Positions 1-7,240 of a stretch of DNA of 17,090 nt are shown here, in pieces. The DNA lies in contig CAKPLX010000023.1 in assembly GCA_934167785.1 (NCBI GenBank), positions 1 through 17,090 on the forward strand. The letters run 5' to 3'. This DNA is from an uncultured Bacilli bacterium (GTDB taxonomy: Bacteria; Bacillota_I; Bacilli_A; RF39; UBA660). The translations under genes were made by a program, and so were the position numbers. Position 1 is the first letter of the stretch; each line of letters starts with the position of its first letter. The notes under the pieces were generated by a model. That model worked only from the letters and a program-made list of their open reading frames with translations. It did no database searches and had not been told where the DNA came from.

Positions 1-1163
1 TTATTACCAATAGCATTCGAATTAATTCCATTCGTTCGTTGAATTTGATTAGAAAAATTAGATGGAACAGAATTATTTTGAATATTTATATTTTTAGGAA
101 CGTGAAACTGTTCTTTAACTAATATATCTGGTTGCATAACAACTCCTTGACTTTCCAAATAATCAAGTAAATATTTAGTTGGATTGTGAATTTCCATTTT
201 ACCATCTGGAGTCCTTCTATAAATAACTTGATATCCAGGCTTATTATTATCATCAACGTAAAACTCTACTACTTCTGCAACTTCCCGTTTAAATCGTTGT
301 AGTTCTTTGCTATAATACCCTTTAATATGAACACCTAATTGTACATAACGGTGAATGCTCCTCAAAAATTGATCCATATCAATACTAGATTCTAATAAAC
401 TATAAAGACGACTAGGAATAGACTCCGCTTTATCAGCATGAATCGTTGACAAAATATTATGTCCAGAAGAAATTGAATCTCTAACTGCCATGACAGCTTC
501 AGCACTACGAACTTCCGAAAGCAAAATCCATCTCGGATTTTGACGCATACAAGTAACTAACACATCAGCATAACTGGCAATATTATTTGTTTTCATAGCA
601 ACAATATCTCTTTCTGGAAAAATTCTATCCAAATGCAATTCTAAAGTATCCTCAATTGTAATAATTTTTTCATCATATTTAGTATGAGCTGCCATATACT
701 TAACAAATTCTGTTTTTCCAGAACCCGTTTCACCACTAACAATAATATTACAATGCCCTTCAACGCATTTTAAAATAAAATCATGAATATCAAGCCGAAT
801 ATAATCCTCTTGAATAATTTTATCTTTTTCTAATCGAATTTTAGCAGGCGTTTTACGAATCAAGACAGCAATCCCATTCTTCGCAATAGAATCATGAACA
901 AAATTCATTCTTAATTCAGCACTTTCAGCATCTAAAAATGGATTAGCCATGTTAAATGATTTTCCCATTGAATTAGCACACTGAAAAGCCATCTTTTCCA
1001 TAAAAGAATTATTTACAGCTGGATTAGAAACTCGATAAACTCCCTTTGATAGAGACTTCAACCAAACTTGTCCACCATTACTATAGGAAATATCTGTAAT
1101 ATCATCATTATCTAAGTACTCTTGTATCGGACCGAAATCAACTTGTGTAAATTCATTTTTCAT
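1..1163 (-). CDS. cpaF: CpaF/TadA-type secretion ATPase (3' end beyond window)
   Basis: Hexameric cytoplasmic ATPase of the VirB11/CpaF/TadA family, which powers Tad pilus assembly or related export. From ATG at 1163 there are 387 open codons to the window edge with no stop, so the C-terminus is missing. Visible motifs are Walker A GETGSGKT at residues 144-151, the acidic box ITIEDTLELH at about 168-177, a Walker B/Asp-box region RWILLSEVRSAEA at about 211-223 with the catalytic-type Glu at 217, and the His-box STIHAD at 239-244. In CpaF proteins the Walker B stretch is usually IIVGEVRG; here Gly-Glu-Val-Arg has become Ser-Glu-Val-Arg. The N-terminal domain is short (Walker A begins near residue 144). 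The visible C-terminal tail, from about residue 355, is Asn/Ser-rich and looks disordered. The gene is last in this window of a minus-strand operon, 14 nt after the second CpaB gene. An AGGTGAT ribosome binding site precedes the start. Family is secure; the exact substrate is not known. Confidence 0.92.
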   Translation of the reverse strand, partial: MKNEFTQVDFGPIQEYLDNDDITDISYSNGGQVWLKSLSKGVYRVSNPAVNNSFMEKMAFQCANSMGKSFNMANPFLDAESAELRMNFVHDSIAKNGIAVLIRKTPAKIRLEKDKIIQEDYIRLDIHDFILKCVEGHCNIIVSGETGSGKTEFVKYMAAHTKYDEKIITIEDTLELHLDRIFPERDIVAMKTNNIASYADVLVTCMRQNPRWILLSEVRSAEAVMAVRDSISSGHNILSTIHADKAESIPSRLYSLLESSIDMDQFLRSIHRYVQLGVHIKGYYSKELQRFKREVAEVVEFYVDDNNKPGYQVIYRRTPDGKMEIHNPTKYLLDYLESQGVVMQPDILVKEQFHVPKNINIQNNSVPSNFSNQIQRTNGINSNAIGN

Positions 1164-1177
1164 ACTAAAATCACCTA

Positions 1178-2014
1178 CTAAGAATTATCCTTTTTGTTTT
1201 TATCAACAGTATCAGCATCATCACTAGTACTAGTCAATATCTCATCAACAGATACCATTTTCGTCTTTTCATTAATGAAGCTTTGAATATCTTTACTGCT
1301 AACATAAACAGTATCCTCTTTTTTTATTTCTTGAGTATTAGGTACTAAAATTAACTCTACTCCATAACTATCACTCAAATAAATTGCTTTTCTAAACAAT
1401 AAATGCATATCTTCTGGCAACGCAAACATCATATATGCTGGTGTCCTAGCATCACCAGAATCATTATCAAAAACATGATTTCCTTCACTGTCTTTTACAT
1501 CTAATATTTTAATATTACTAATAAATTTTCCAAACATAATAGACCCATCATCACTTTTTGCTTTAAAATAAATATTAATAATATCTTTAGGTTGCATACT
1601 ATTGGCATAAGTAGAATCCATATTTACCTTATAATTAACAACAGTTTCAGTATCTTTTACATCAAGAAAAGCCGAACTAGGTAAACTATTTGATGTTGTC
1701 AAAAGATCAGTATAAAATAAACTTCCCTCAACAATTTTAGTATTATATTGAGAATATTTACCAACTATATCCTCAGCAGTATTATAATAACTTCCTACCA
1801 AAAAAGAAGCTGGAACATTCATATAATTAATCATACTAGCAGTAATTTTTGTTTTTTGTTCAATTTCCTGATTAGCATAAGGAACTCTAGTTAGAGAAAC
1901 CTTTTGATTAATTCGAGTATTATAACCAAGAAATAAAATAATTACACATAAAAGAATGCCAATAATAGTTACAGTATTTTTATTTTTCAAAAACTTATTA
2001 AATGAATTTTTCAT
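1178..2014 (-). CDS. cpaB: CpaB/RcpC-like SAF-domain pilus assembly protein, copy 2
   Basis: Protein of 278 aa with a short basic N-terminus, one membrane helix at about residues 15-32, then an extracytoplasmic SAF-type domain (about 40-105) with the family pattern VPYANQEIEQKTKIT...MNVPASF. A second domain (about 125-230), as in CpaB/RcpC, contains MDSTYANSM and FALPEDMHLLFRKAIYLS. The tail is Asp/Lys-rich. CpaB proteins are accessory factors of Tad/Flp pilus systems, anchored in the membrane and acting outside it. The start ATG at 2014 has GAAAGGAAG upstream. It lies 33 nt after a close paralog (2048-2884) and 14 nt before the CpaF ATPase, so the three are very probably cotranscribed. By eye the two CpaB copies are about 65% identical, with the membrane segment, mid-domain and the KDIQxFINEKTKMVSVDEIL stretch best conserved. 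Having two CpaB genes in one locus is unusual. Confidence 0.87.
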   Translation of the reverse strand: MKNSFNKFLKNKNTVTIIGILLCVIILFLGYNTRINQKVSLTRVPYANQEIEQKTKITASMINYMNVPASFLVGSYYNTAEDIVGKYSQYNTKIVEGSLFYTDLLTTSNSLPSSAFLDVKDTETVVNYKVNMDSTYANSMQPKDIINIYFKAKSDDGSIMFGKFISNIKILDVKDSEGNHVFDNDSGDARTPAYMMFALPEDMHLLFRKAIYLSDSYGVELILVPNTQEIKKEDTVYVSSKDIQSFINEKTKMVSVDEILTSTSDDADTVDKNKKDNS

Positions 2015-2047
2015 ATTTTTTTCTTCCTTTCATTATCACAAATTCTC

Positions 2048-2884
2048 CTAATTTCCAGAACTAGAACTATCTTCAGTATTAACTTTATCTTCTGTACTAG
2101 ATAAAATTTCATCAACAGATACCATTTTCGTCTTTTCGTTAATGAAGTCCTGAATATCTTTACTACTTACATAAACATCAGCATCCTTTTCAACTTTTTG
2201 CGTATTTGGTACTAATATTAATTCAACCTCATAACTATTGCTTAAATAAATGGCTTTTCTAAACAACAAGTGCATATCTTCTGGCAATGCAAATAGCATA
2301 TACGCTGGTGTTCTAGATTCAGTAGTATTTTCAAAAACTCGTTGACCATCACTACTCTTTACATCTAAAATCTTTACATTACCAATAAATTTACCAAACA
2401 TAATTGAATCATCATCACTTTTGGCCTTCAAATACACATTAATAATATCTCCAGGCATCATACTATTAGCATAAGTAGAATCCATATCAACTTTATAACT
2501 AATAACTGTCTCATTACTCTTAACACTACTGAAAGCAGAATTAGAAATATTGGAAGTATCCGTTAAAAGATTAGTATAAAATATACTCCCTTCTGCAATC
2601 ATAATATCAGACTTAGCATACTTTCCAATAATATCATTAGAATTAGAATAATAACTTCCTTTAATAAAAGAAGCTGGAACATTCATAAAAGATACCATAT
2701 CTGAAGTAATTTTTGTACGCGGTTGAATGGTTTGATTCGCATAAGGAACCTTTGATAAAGAAACTCGTTGATTAATTCTATAATTATACCCAATATATAA
2801 TATTCCAATACACAAAACCACCCCTATAATTGTTATAGTATTTTTATTACTAATAAACTTCTTTAATGAACTAGTCAAATTCAT
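2048..2884 (-). CDS. cpaB: CpaB/RcpC-like SAF-domain pilus assembly protein, copy 1
   Basis: Protein of 278 aa with the same layout as the adjacent copy: basic N-terminus, membrane helix at about residues 17-35, SAF-like domain with VPYANQTIQPRTKIT and MNVPASF, a CpaB/RcpC-type middle domain, and a Ser/Asp-rich tail. A strong AAAAAGGAGGA site sits 8 nt before the ATG at 2884. It begins 38 nt after the small pilin-like gene (2923-3345) and ends 33 nt before copy 2. In the Tad systems of Proteobacteria CpaB is periplasmic and works with the secretin. No outer membrane is expected here, so the two paralogs more likely act at the outer face of the cell membrane or within the wall, possibly guiding different pilin or surface subunits. 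That role is inference; the family call rests on the SAF pattern and the CpaF neighbour. Confidence 0.87.
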   Translation of the reverse strand: MNLTSSLKKFISNKNTITIIGVVLCIGILYIGYNYRINQRVSLSKVPYANQTIQPRTKITSDMVSFMNVPASFIKGSYYSNSNDIIGKYAKSDIMIAEGSIFYTNLLTDTSNISNSAFSSVKSNETVISYKVDMDSTYANSMMPGDIINVYLKAKSDDDSIMFGKFIGNVKILDVKSSDGQRVFENTTESRTPAYMLFALPEDMHLLFRKAIYLSNSYEVELILVPNTQKVEKDADVYVSSKDIQDFINEKTKMVSVDEILSSTEDKVNTEDSSSSGN

Positions 2885-2922
2885 CTTTTATTCCTCCTTT
2901 TTATTTTTTCTAACATATTTAC

Positions 2923-3345
2923 TCAATTACCACTAGAAGTAAATTCTAATATAGCACTTAACTTATTTTCAATATCAGAACTTGCATTCGTTTTAAAATC
3001 CAATTGATAATTACTTGTATTACTAATTGCCTTCACACTAACTTTTGGAGGTTTCTCCATAATATCATAAAACTCCAAAGAATATCCTTTAGAACTATTT
3101 CCATTAATACTCGCATAAAAACGTCTAGTACAATTCGCCACAAACTTTTCTTCCATTATCTTTATTTCACCTGTTTGACGATAGTAATTCACATCAATAG
3201 ATTCATACATAGAAGCTTCAACCGCTTCTTTCAAAACATAATACTCACTCTCATTATTTACAGTAATATTCTCAAAATACGTAATAAATATAAGTCCAAA
3301 CATGCCAACAAGAATCATTCCCAAGCTTAAATAAGCATACTTCAC
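2923..3345 (-). CDS. Small pilin-like single-pass membrane protein (C'), cassette 2
   Basis: Protein of 140 aa, not assigned to a characterised family. It has a short N-terminus with one Lys, a hydrophobic helix at about residues 4-24, then a mostly polar extracytoplasmic domain with a single Cys (in VANCTRRF). Next to CpaB/CpaF genes this topology suggests a minor pilin, pseudopilin or TadE-like subunit. The sequence SLG-MILVGMF resembles a prepilin cleavage site (Gly before a Met-led hydrophobic helix), but Gly stands where pilins normally have Glu at +5, so processing is uncertain. The start is GTG at 3345, placed by AAGGAGAGG six bases upstream and by alignment with the paralog at 6762-7211 (about 70% identity by eye). 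It starts 25 nt after the large secreted protein gene. An overlapping plus-strand reading frame here is a shadow. Confidence 0.85.
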   Translation of the reverse strand: MKYAYLSLGMILVGMFGLIFITYFENITVNNESEYYVLKEAVEASMYESIDVNYYRQTGEIKIMEEKFVANCTRRFYASINGNSSKGYSLEFYDIMEKPPKVSVKAISNTSNYQLDFKTNASSDIENKLSAILEFTSSGN

Positions 3346-3370
3346 TTAAAACCTCTCCTTTATACTATTT

Positions 3371-5944
3371 TTACTGTAACTTATCACAAGAACTATCCCA
3401 CTCTCCTACTCTACAATGACTTCTATTAATTATCGTAAATAAATCATTTTTAATTATTTTACTAGAACCACTACCATCCTTTTTTATATCATCATAAGAA
3501 GAATAATCACCATAATCATTTTTAAAAGTACTAAATTTTTGTTTACTTTTCATAAATTCTGTTTGATAATTTATTACCTCAAATGAATGATCAGTAATTC
3601 GACTCAAACCATTGCTCTCAATATACTGCTTCCAGTTTTGAGGATAACCATCATTATTAACAACCTTAGGAAACGGAGTAGAAGTATCAATTGGACGATA
3701 TACAAGCTTATCACTACGAAATTCATTATTAGCTATCACTTTACAAGTAGCCAAATGAGAAAAAGTAAAACCACTCACTAAACTCAAAGAATTACTTTGA
3801 ATATTAAACTTAAAAGCATCTCCTGTTTTCAAGTCAACAGGTATATAATACAAACTTTTTGAACCATCTGTATTATTAGAATCAAGTTGATAATATGAAA
3901 CAGAAGAAGCATCGTCGTAACGAACATTTCCATCACCACTATTTGAAAAAAATGCTTTCTTCAATTTATATTTACAATCAACTTTTCTAACACTTCCAGC
4001 TTCCCATTGATCTACAGGCAGAGAATAATCATCACAACTAAAATTTCCGGCAGTAGAAACATTAAGTTTTTTAGATTTATCATTAGAATCATCAAAAACC
4101 ACAGTATTTTGACTATTTTCCAGATTTTTAGCAGAATTCTTAGCTTTTTGTGAAATTATTTGTTTGTAAAGTTCTAAATTATAATCCCCATACTTTTCAA
4201 AGCTAGAACCATTCTTAATATAAACTTCATCCCCAATTCCAAGAAAAGCAAAAATCTTAAAATCTTTTACCTTATTACTACCAACTTTTTTTAATTTAAA
4301 CTCAACAAAACCAAAAGTATTATTCGCACTAGTATTAATATCATAAACTCCCCTATAATTCCAAGAAGAAGAAACTGTATATTGATAATCAAAATTAAAC
4401 GATCGTCCTGATGTTACAATTTGTCCATCACTAAATTGGTTACTTAATTTCAAAGCCGCCGTTTGACTATAAGTAACATTAGCTATTAATTTAATTGGTA
4501 CATAGTAATAGTCTCCATTCCTAATTACTTTAGTATTTGATGCAGCAAATGTATACCCTGTAATTTTCTTTGCTAATTCAGTAGCTGATATCCTATAATA
4601 ATAATCACTATTTGAAACACTCTTACTACAAGTACCATCTTCTTCACCAAAAGAAACACTTTGGCAACCACTTTTTTCTATAGCTTCACACGAAACTTTT
4701 TCTAAGTCCCTAGGAGCAATTGGACAACCTTTATCATCATATTGACAATTTGAACCTACACAATTATCAAGACATGGAGGAACATATTGAGGAATAGGAT
4801 CCAATTTCAGTGAAAAATTACCAGTCGATTTTGTCCAAAAAGAATAACCCCAAGCAATTGCTCCACTACTTATATCTTTTAATCGAAATCTTCGAACATT
4901 TTTAACTAATCCAGCTCTCATTGAATAATCTTGGCGTGGACCAATCTGCAAAATCTGATAATTAGCATTCGGTGAAAATTTAATAACATTTCCAAATCCA
5001 TCCTTTATATAATTTCGATAAGTAGTACCATTATCTGCAAATTCATATGCATTTTCGGCAGTAAATTTAACTATATCGCTTAATCCAGAAACAATAATTT
5101 TTCGATCAAATTTTTCATCAACATCAGAATATTTAACTGATTGTCGATATTCCTTTCCCTCCACACAAGAATTACCATAAATACTACAATCACCATTGTT
5201 CTGATTTTCATCTAATACAAGTCCAATATTAGCCGAATCCTGCCGATAAGCTTTTGGCTTTCCAGATAAATTTCTATCAGTTAAATCTATTTTAGCAAGT
5301 GTCTTGCCGTACCATACTTGCGTTTGAATTGCAAATTTAACATCAGCAGTCTCTTTTATATCCAAATCTTTAATAATATCATTAACCTTTATTGATACTC
5401 TAAATCCTAAATTATAATAAGCACAATGAGACCCAAGATAATAGACTCCATTAACAGTTCCATCCTCACTACATTTATTCCCATAAAGAATTTTTTTATT
5501 ATTTTTTAAAGAATTATTAACATTGTTCCATGCTTCACTACTACAAGCATCATTATTAGAAGACCACTCACATCGAAGAGGATACAAATCATAAGCACCA
5601 TCTCCAGTAAAACTAGTAAGATATTTTTTATATTTTACCCCAGAATCATTCCAGTATTTATCACCATTTGAAATATAAGCTATGATATAAGTTTTCATAT
5701 TTCCTCTTGAACCACCGTAATTATCCATATGAGATAACGCAGACCATCCTTCAATACTAATTACATCCTCATTGTTACTATTATTACTAATATTAAATTT
5801 AGTAATATCATAACTTATTTTATAATCTGTTGCACTCTTAGCTTTTTCGTATCTATTATTAATTTCTTCAGCATCAACACAAACACAATTAATAGATAAA
5901 AAACAAAAAAGAATAATTCCAAAGACAGAAAAAATTTTTTTCAT
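3371..5944 (-). CDS. Large secreted Cys-containing surface protein (A'), cassette 2
   Basis: Protein of 857 aa that I do not recognise as a known family. It has a signal peptide of about 25 residues (cleavage likely after CVCVDA), then SATDYKISYDITKF and a HMDNYGG motif near residues 72-78. A Cys cluster follows at residues 391-407 (CLDNC, GSNCQY, KGC). The C-terminus is conserved, with SGSSKIIKNDLF followed by HCRVGEWDSSCDK. There is no LPXTG motif and no C-terminal membrane helix, so it is probably released, or held by a partner such as the anchored B' protein encoded just upstream. The ATG at 5944 overlaps the TGA of B' as ATGA, with AAAAGGAGGAG inside the end of B', which indicates translational coupling. 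It is paralogous to the protein at 7241-9718: the N- and C-terminal regions align clearly and the middle diverges. A role as an adhesin, pilus tip or secreted substrate of the Tad-like machine is inference from context. Confidence 0.88.
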   Translation of the reverse strand: MKKIFSVFGIILFCFLSINCVCVDAEEINNRYEKAKSATDYKISYDITKFNISNNSNNEDVISIEGWSALSHMDNYGGSRGNMKTYIIAYISNGDKYWNDSGVKYKKYLTSFTGDGAYDLYPLRCEWSSNNDACSSEAWNNVNNSLKNNKKILYGNKCSEDGTVNGVYYLGSHCAYYNLGFRVSIKVNDIIKDLDIKETADVKFAIQTQVWYGKTLAKIDLTDRNLSGKPKAYRQDSANIGLVLDENQNNGDCSIYGNSCVEGKEYRQSVKYSDVDEKFDRKIIVSGLSDIVKFTAENAYEFADNGTTYRNYIKDGFGNVIKFSPNANYQILQIGPRQDYSMRAGLVKNVRRFRLKDISSGAIAWGYSFWTKSTGNFSLKLDPIPQYVPPCLDNCVGSNCQYDDKGCPIAPRDLEKVSCEAIEKSGCQSVSFGEEDGTCSKSVSNSDYYYRISATELAKKITGYTFAASNTKVIRNGDYYYVPIKLIANVTYSQTAALKLSNQFSDGQIVTSGRSFNFDYQYTVSSSWNYRGVYDINTSANNTFGFVEFKLKKVGSNKVKDFKIFAFLGIGDEVYIKNGSSFEKYGDYNLELYKQIISQKAKNSAKNLENSQNTVVFDDSNDKSKKLNVSTAGNFSCDDYSLPVDQWEAGSVRKVDCKYKLKKAFFSNSGDGNVRYDDASSVSYYQLDSNNTDGSKSLYYIPVDLKTGDAFKFNIQSNSLSLVSGFTFSHLATCKVIANNEFRSDKLVYRPIDTSTPFPKVVNNDGYPQNWKQYIESNGLSRITDHSFEVINYQTEFMKSKQKFSTFKNDYGDYSSYDDIKKDGSGSSKIIKNDLFTIINRSHCRVGEWDSSCDKLQ

Positions 5945-6648
5945 TCCAGTCTCCTCCTTTTCATAAAAAGCCTAATTCCGCAAAAAATTACGACTACCGT
6001 AACAATAATAATCCCCAAAATAAGATAAAAATTAGAAAAACAATCTGAAAAAAATTTCATTAAATTATTAGCGGATTTTTTTTCTGGATTTAAATACTTT
6101 CCAACAATATCATAAAATTCAGTATTATTAATTTTAAAGTCCTTAGGTACCGTTCGATTACAAACCTCTAAATTTATTTTTTTATCACGAATAGCTTCAC
6201 ATTCAACAGTATAATAATAATCATTTAAAACAGGTAGCGATAAAGTCATTGTTCGTAATGCTAAAGAAGTACTACAATCTCTCGAAAATACTTTTAAAGA
6301 AAGACTTCCACTGCCATTTTGAACATAAAAAGTAATATTTCCATCAATACTATCTAAATAATCAAATTCTTGATCATCATCATCATCACTAGCAATAACT
6401 AGTCCATCATTCATCCCTAAAACCGTAATTTCATAATTATACCCATAAGGAATCGTATTTCCCCAATCCAACGTTTCATCACTGGAATCTAAATATTCAT
6501 AATGCACAGAAACACGATCAGCAAGTACTTTTAACCTCGAAACTTCCTCATCCGAACATATATCAGCTTCTACTAAAGTAGGAAAGAAAAGAAGAAAAAA
6601 GAAAATCCAAATTTTAAAGTAATTAAAAACTTTAACTCTCTCTAGCAT
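5941..6648 (-). CDS. Signal-peptide, C-terminally anchored surface protein (B'), cassette 2
   Basis: Protein of 235 aa of unknown family. It has a signal peptide (cleavage likely after VEA, residue 28), an extracytoplasmic domain of about 165 residues, a membrane helix near residues 205-226, and a basic cytoplasmic tail (MKRRRLE). Four to five Cys are visible outside (DICSDEE, SRDCST, VECEAI, LEVCNR), enough for two disulfides. The block HYEYLDSSDETLDWGN followed by PYGYNYEITV is almost the same in its paralog at 9715-10431. An ATG at 6660 is possible, but it overlaps the GGAGG site, so the ATG at 6648, five bases after GGAGG, is preferred. The paralog shows the same arrangement. It overlaps A' by 4 nt at its 3' end and has its own extended -10 promoter upstream. 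The topology suits a membrane anchor or partner for the large A' protein, which is inference. Confidence 0.86.
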   Translation of the reverse strand: MLERVKVFNYFKIWIFFFLLFFPTLVEADICSDEEVSRLKVLADRVSVHYEYLDSSDETLDWGNTIPYGYNYEITVLGMNDGLVIASDDDDDQEFDYLDSIDGNITFYVQNGSGSLSLKVFSRDCSTSLALRTMTLSLPVLNDYYYTVECEAIRDKKINLEVCNRTVPKDFKINNTEFYDIVGKYLNPEKKSANNLMKFFSDCFSNFYLILGIIIVTVVVIFCGIRLFMKRRRLE

Positions 6649-6671
6649 AACATCCTCCATACTTTAATAAT

Positions 6672-6680
6672 ATAATAGCA
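6672..6680 (-). promoter_or_regulatory. Extended -10 promoter of cassette 2
   Basis: Read on the minus strand, TGC followed by TATTAT forms an extended -10 element about 24 nt upstream of the preferred B' start. No good -35 is present (TTTCAA at 17 bp spacing), as is usual for extended -10 promoters. The same element, with the same poly-A run before it (AAAAAAATG), lies at the matching place upstream of cassette 1. That conservation is the main support. It sits in the 113-nt gap between C and B'. I see no convincing terminator in that gap, so read-through from cassette 1 is also possible. Confidence 0.6.
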
Positions 6681-6761
6681 TTTTTTTAGATTTTTTGAAA
6701 CAGTTTCATACAAAAAGAACTTTAAAATTTTTTTTGTCTATTTGTAAAATTCAACTATACC

Positions 6762-7211
6762 TTAATTTTCCTGTCTTAAATTTAAATCATCCCCATCATT
6801 AGAGTCAAATTCCAATATTCCACTCAAACCATTTTCTATATTAGAACTAGAAACAGTTGAGTTAACTTGTAATTGATAATTATCTGTTTTACTAATAGCA
6901 ACCACACTAACTTTTGGAGGACTTTCCATAATATCATAAAACTGTAAAGAATAACCTTTCCCATTTCCTTGAATACTTTCAAAAAATCTCCTAGTACAAT
7001 TTGCTACAAACTTTTCCTCCATAATTTTTAAATTTCCACTCGCCATATAATAACTAATATCTATAGATTCATACATAGCAGCTTCTACAGATTCTTTTAA
7101 AACATAATACTCGCTTTCATTATTTACTGTAACATTCTGAAAATAAGTAATAAACGAAAGACCAAGCATCCCAACTAACGTCATTCCTAAACTTAAATAA
7201 GCATACTTCAA
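6762..7211 (-). CDS. Small pilin-like single-pass membrane protein (C), cassette 1
   Basis: Protein of 149 aa, paralog of the 140-aa protein at 2923-3345. The N-terminal 24-residue membrane segment is nearly identical, as are the stretches VNNESEYYVLKE and MEEKFVANCTRRFF. The C-terminus is a few residues longer and acidic (about SNDGDDLNLRQEN). The start is TTG at 7211, preceded by GGAGGTG at seven bases. The paralog uses GTG at the same codon, so the start is well supported and both copies use a weak initiation codon. It begins 29 nt after the large A gene. SLG-MTLVGML resembles a type IVb prepilin junction (Met at +1) but has Gly instead of Glu at +5. A minor-pilin or TadE-like role is inferred from its size, topology and CpaB/CpaF neighbours. 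Confidence 0.84.
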   Translation of the reverse strand: MKYAYLSLGMTLVGMLGLSFITYFQNVTVNNESEYYVLKESVEAAMYESIDISYYMASGNLKIMEEKFVANCTRRFFESIQGNGKGYSLQFYDIMESPPKVSVVAISKTDNYQLQVNSTVSSSNIENGLSGILEFDSNDGDDLNLRQEN

Positions 7212-7240
7212 TTAAAAACACCTCCACAGTCTATATCGTA

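Larger units (their letters stand above)
2923..6680 (-). repeat. Cassette 2 of the duplicated B-A-C module (with promoter)
   Basis: Promoter, B', A' and C' in the same order, spacing and start-codon arrangement as cassette 1 at 6762-10463. The copies are diverged paralogs, not a recent exact duplication. Similarity by eye is highest in C (about 70% protein identity) and lowest in A. The direct DNA match is patchy, best at 6431-6510. Confidence 0.85.

Noticed and set aside
3004..3330. Plus-strand reading frame across the C' gene
   Set aside because: It lies opposite a well-supported gene with ribosome binding site and a paralog; its protein is low-complexity and basic, typical of antisense shadow frames in AT-rich DNA.
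6649..6660. Upstream ATG start for B' (and the equivalent 10432-10443 for B)
   Set aside because: In both genes this ATG overlaps the GGAGG ribosome binding site; the ATG five bases downstream is correctly spaced and gives a normal signal peptide.
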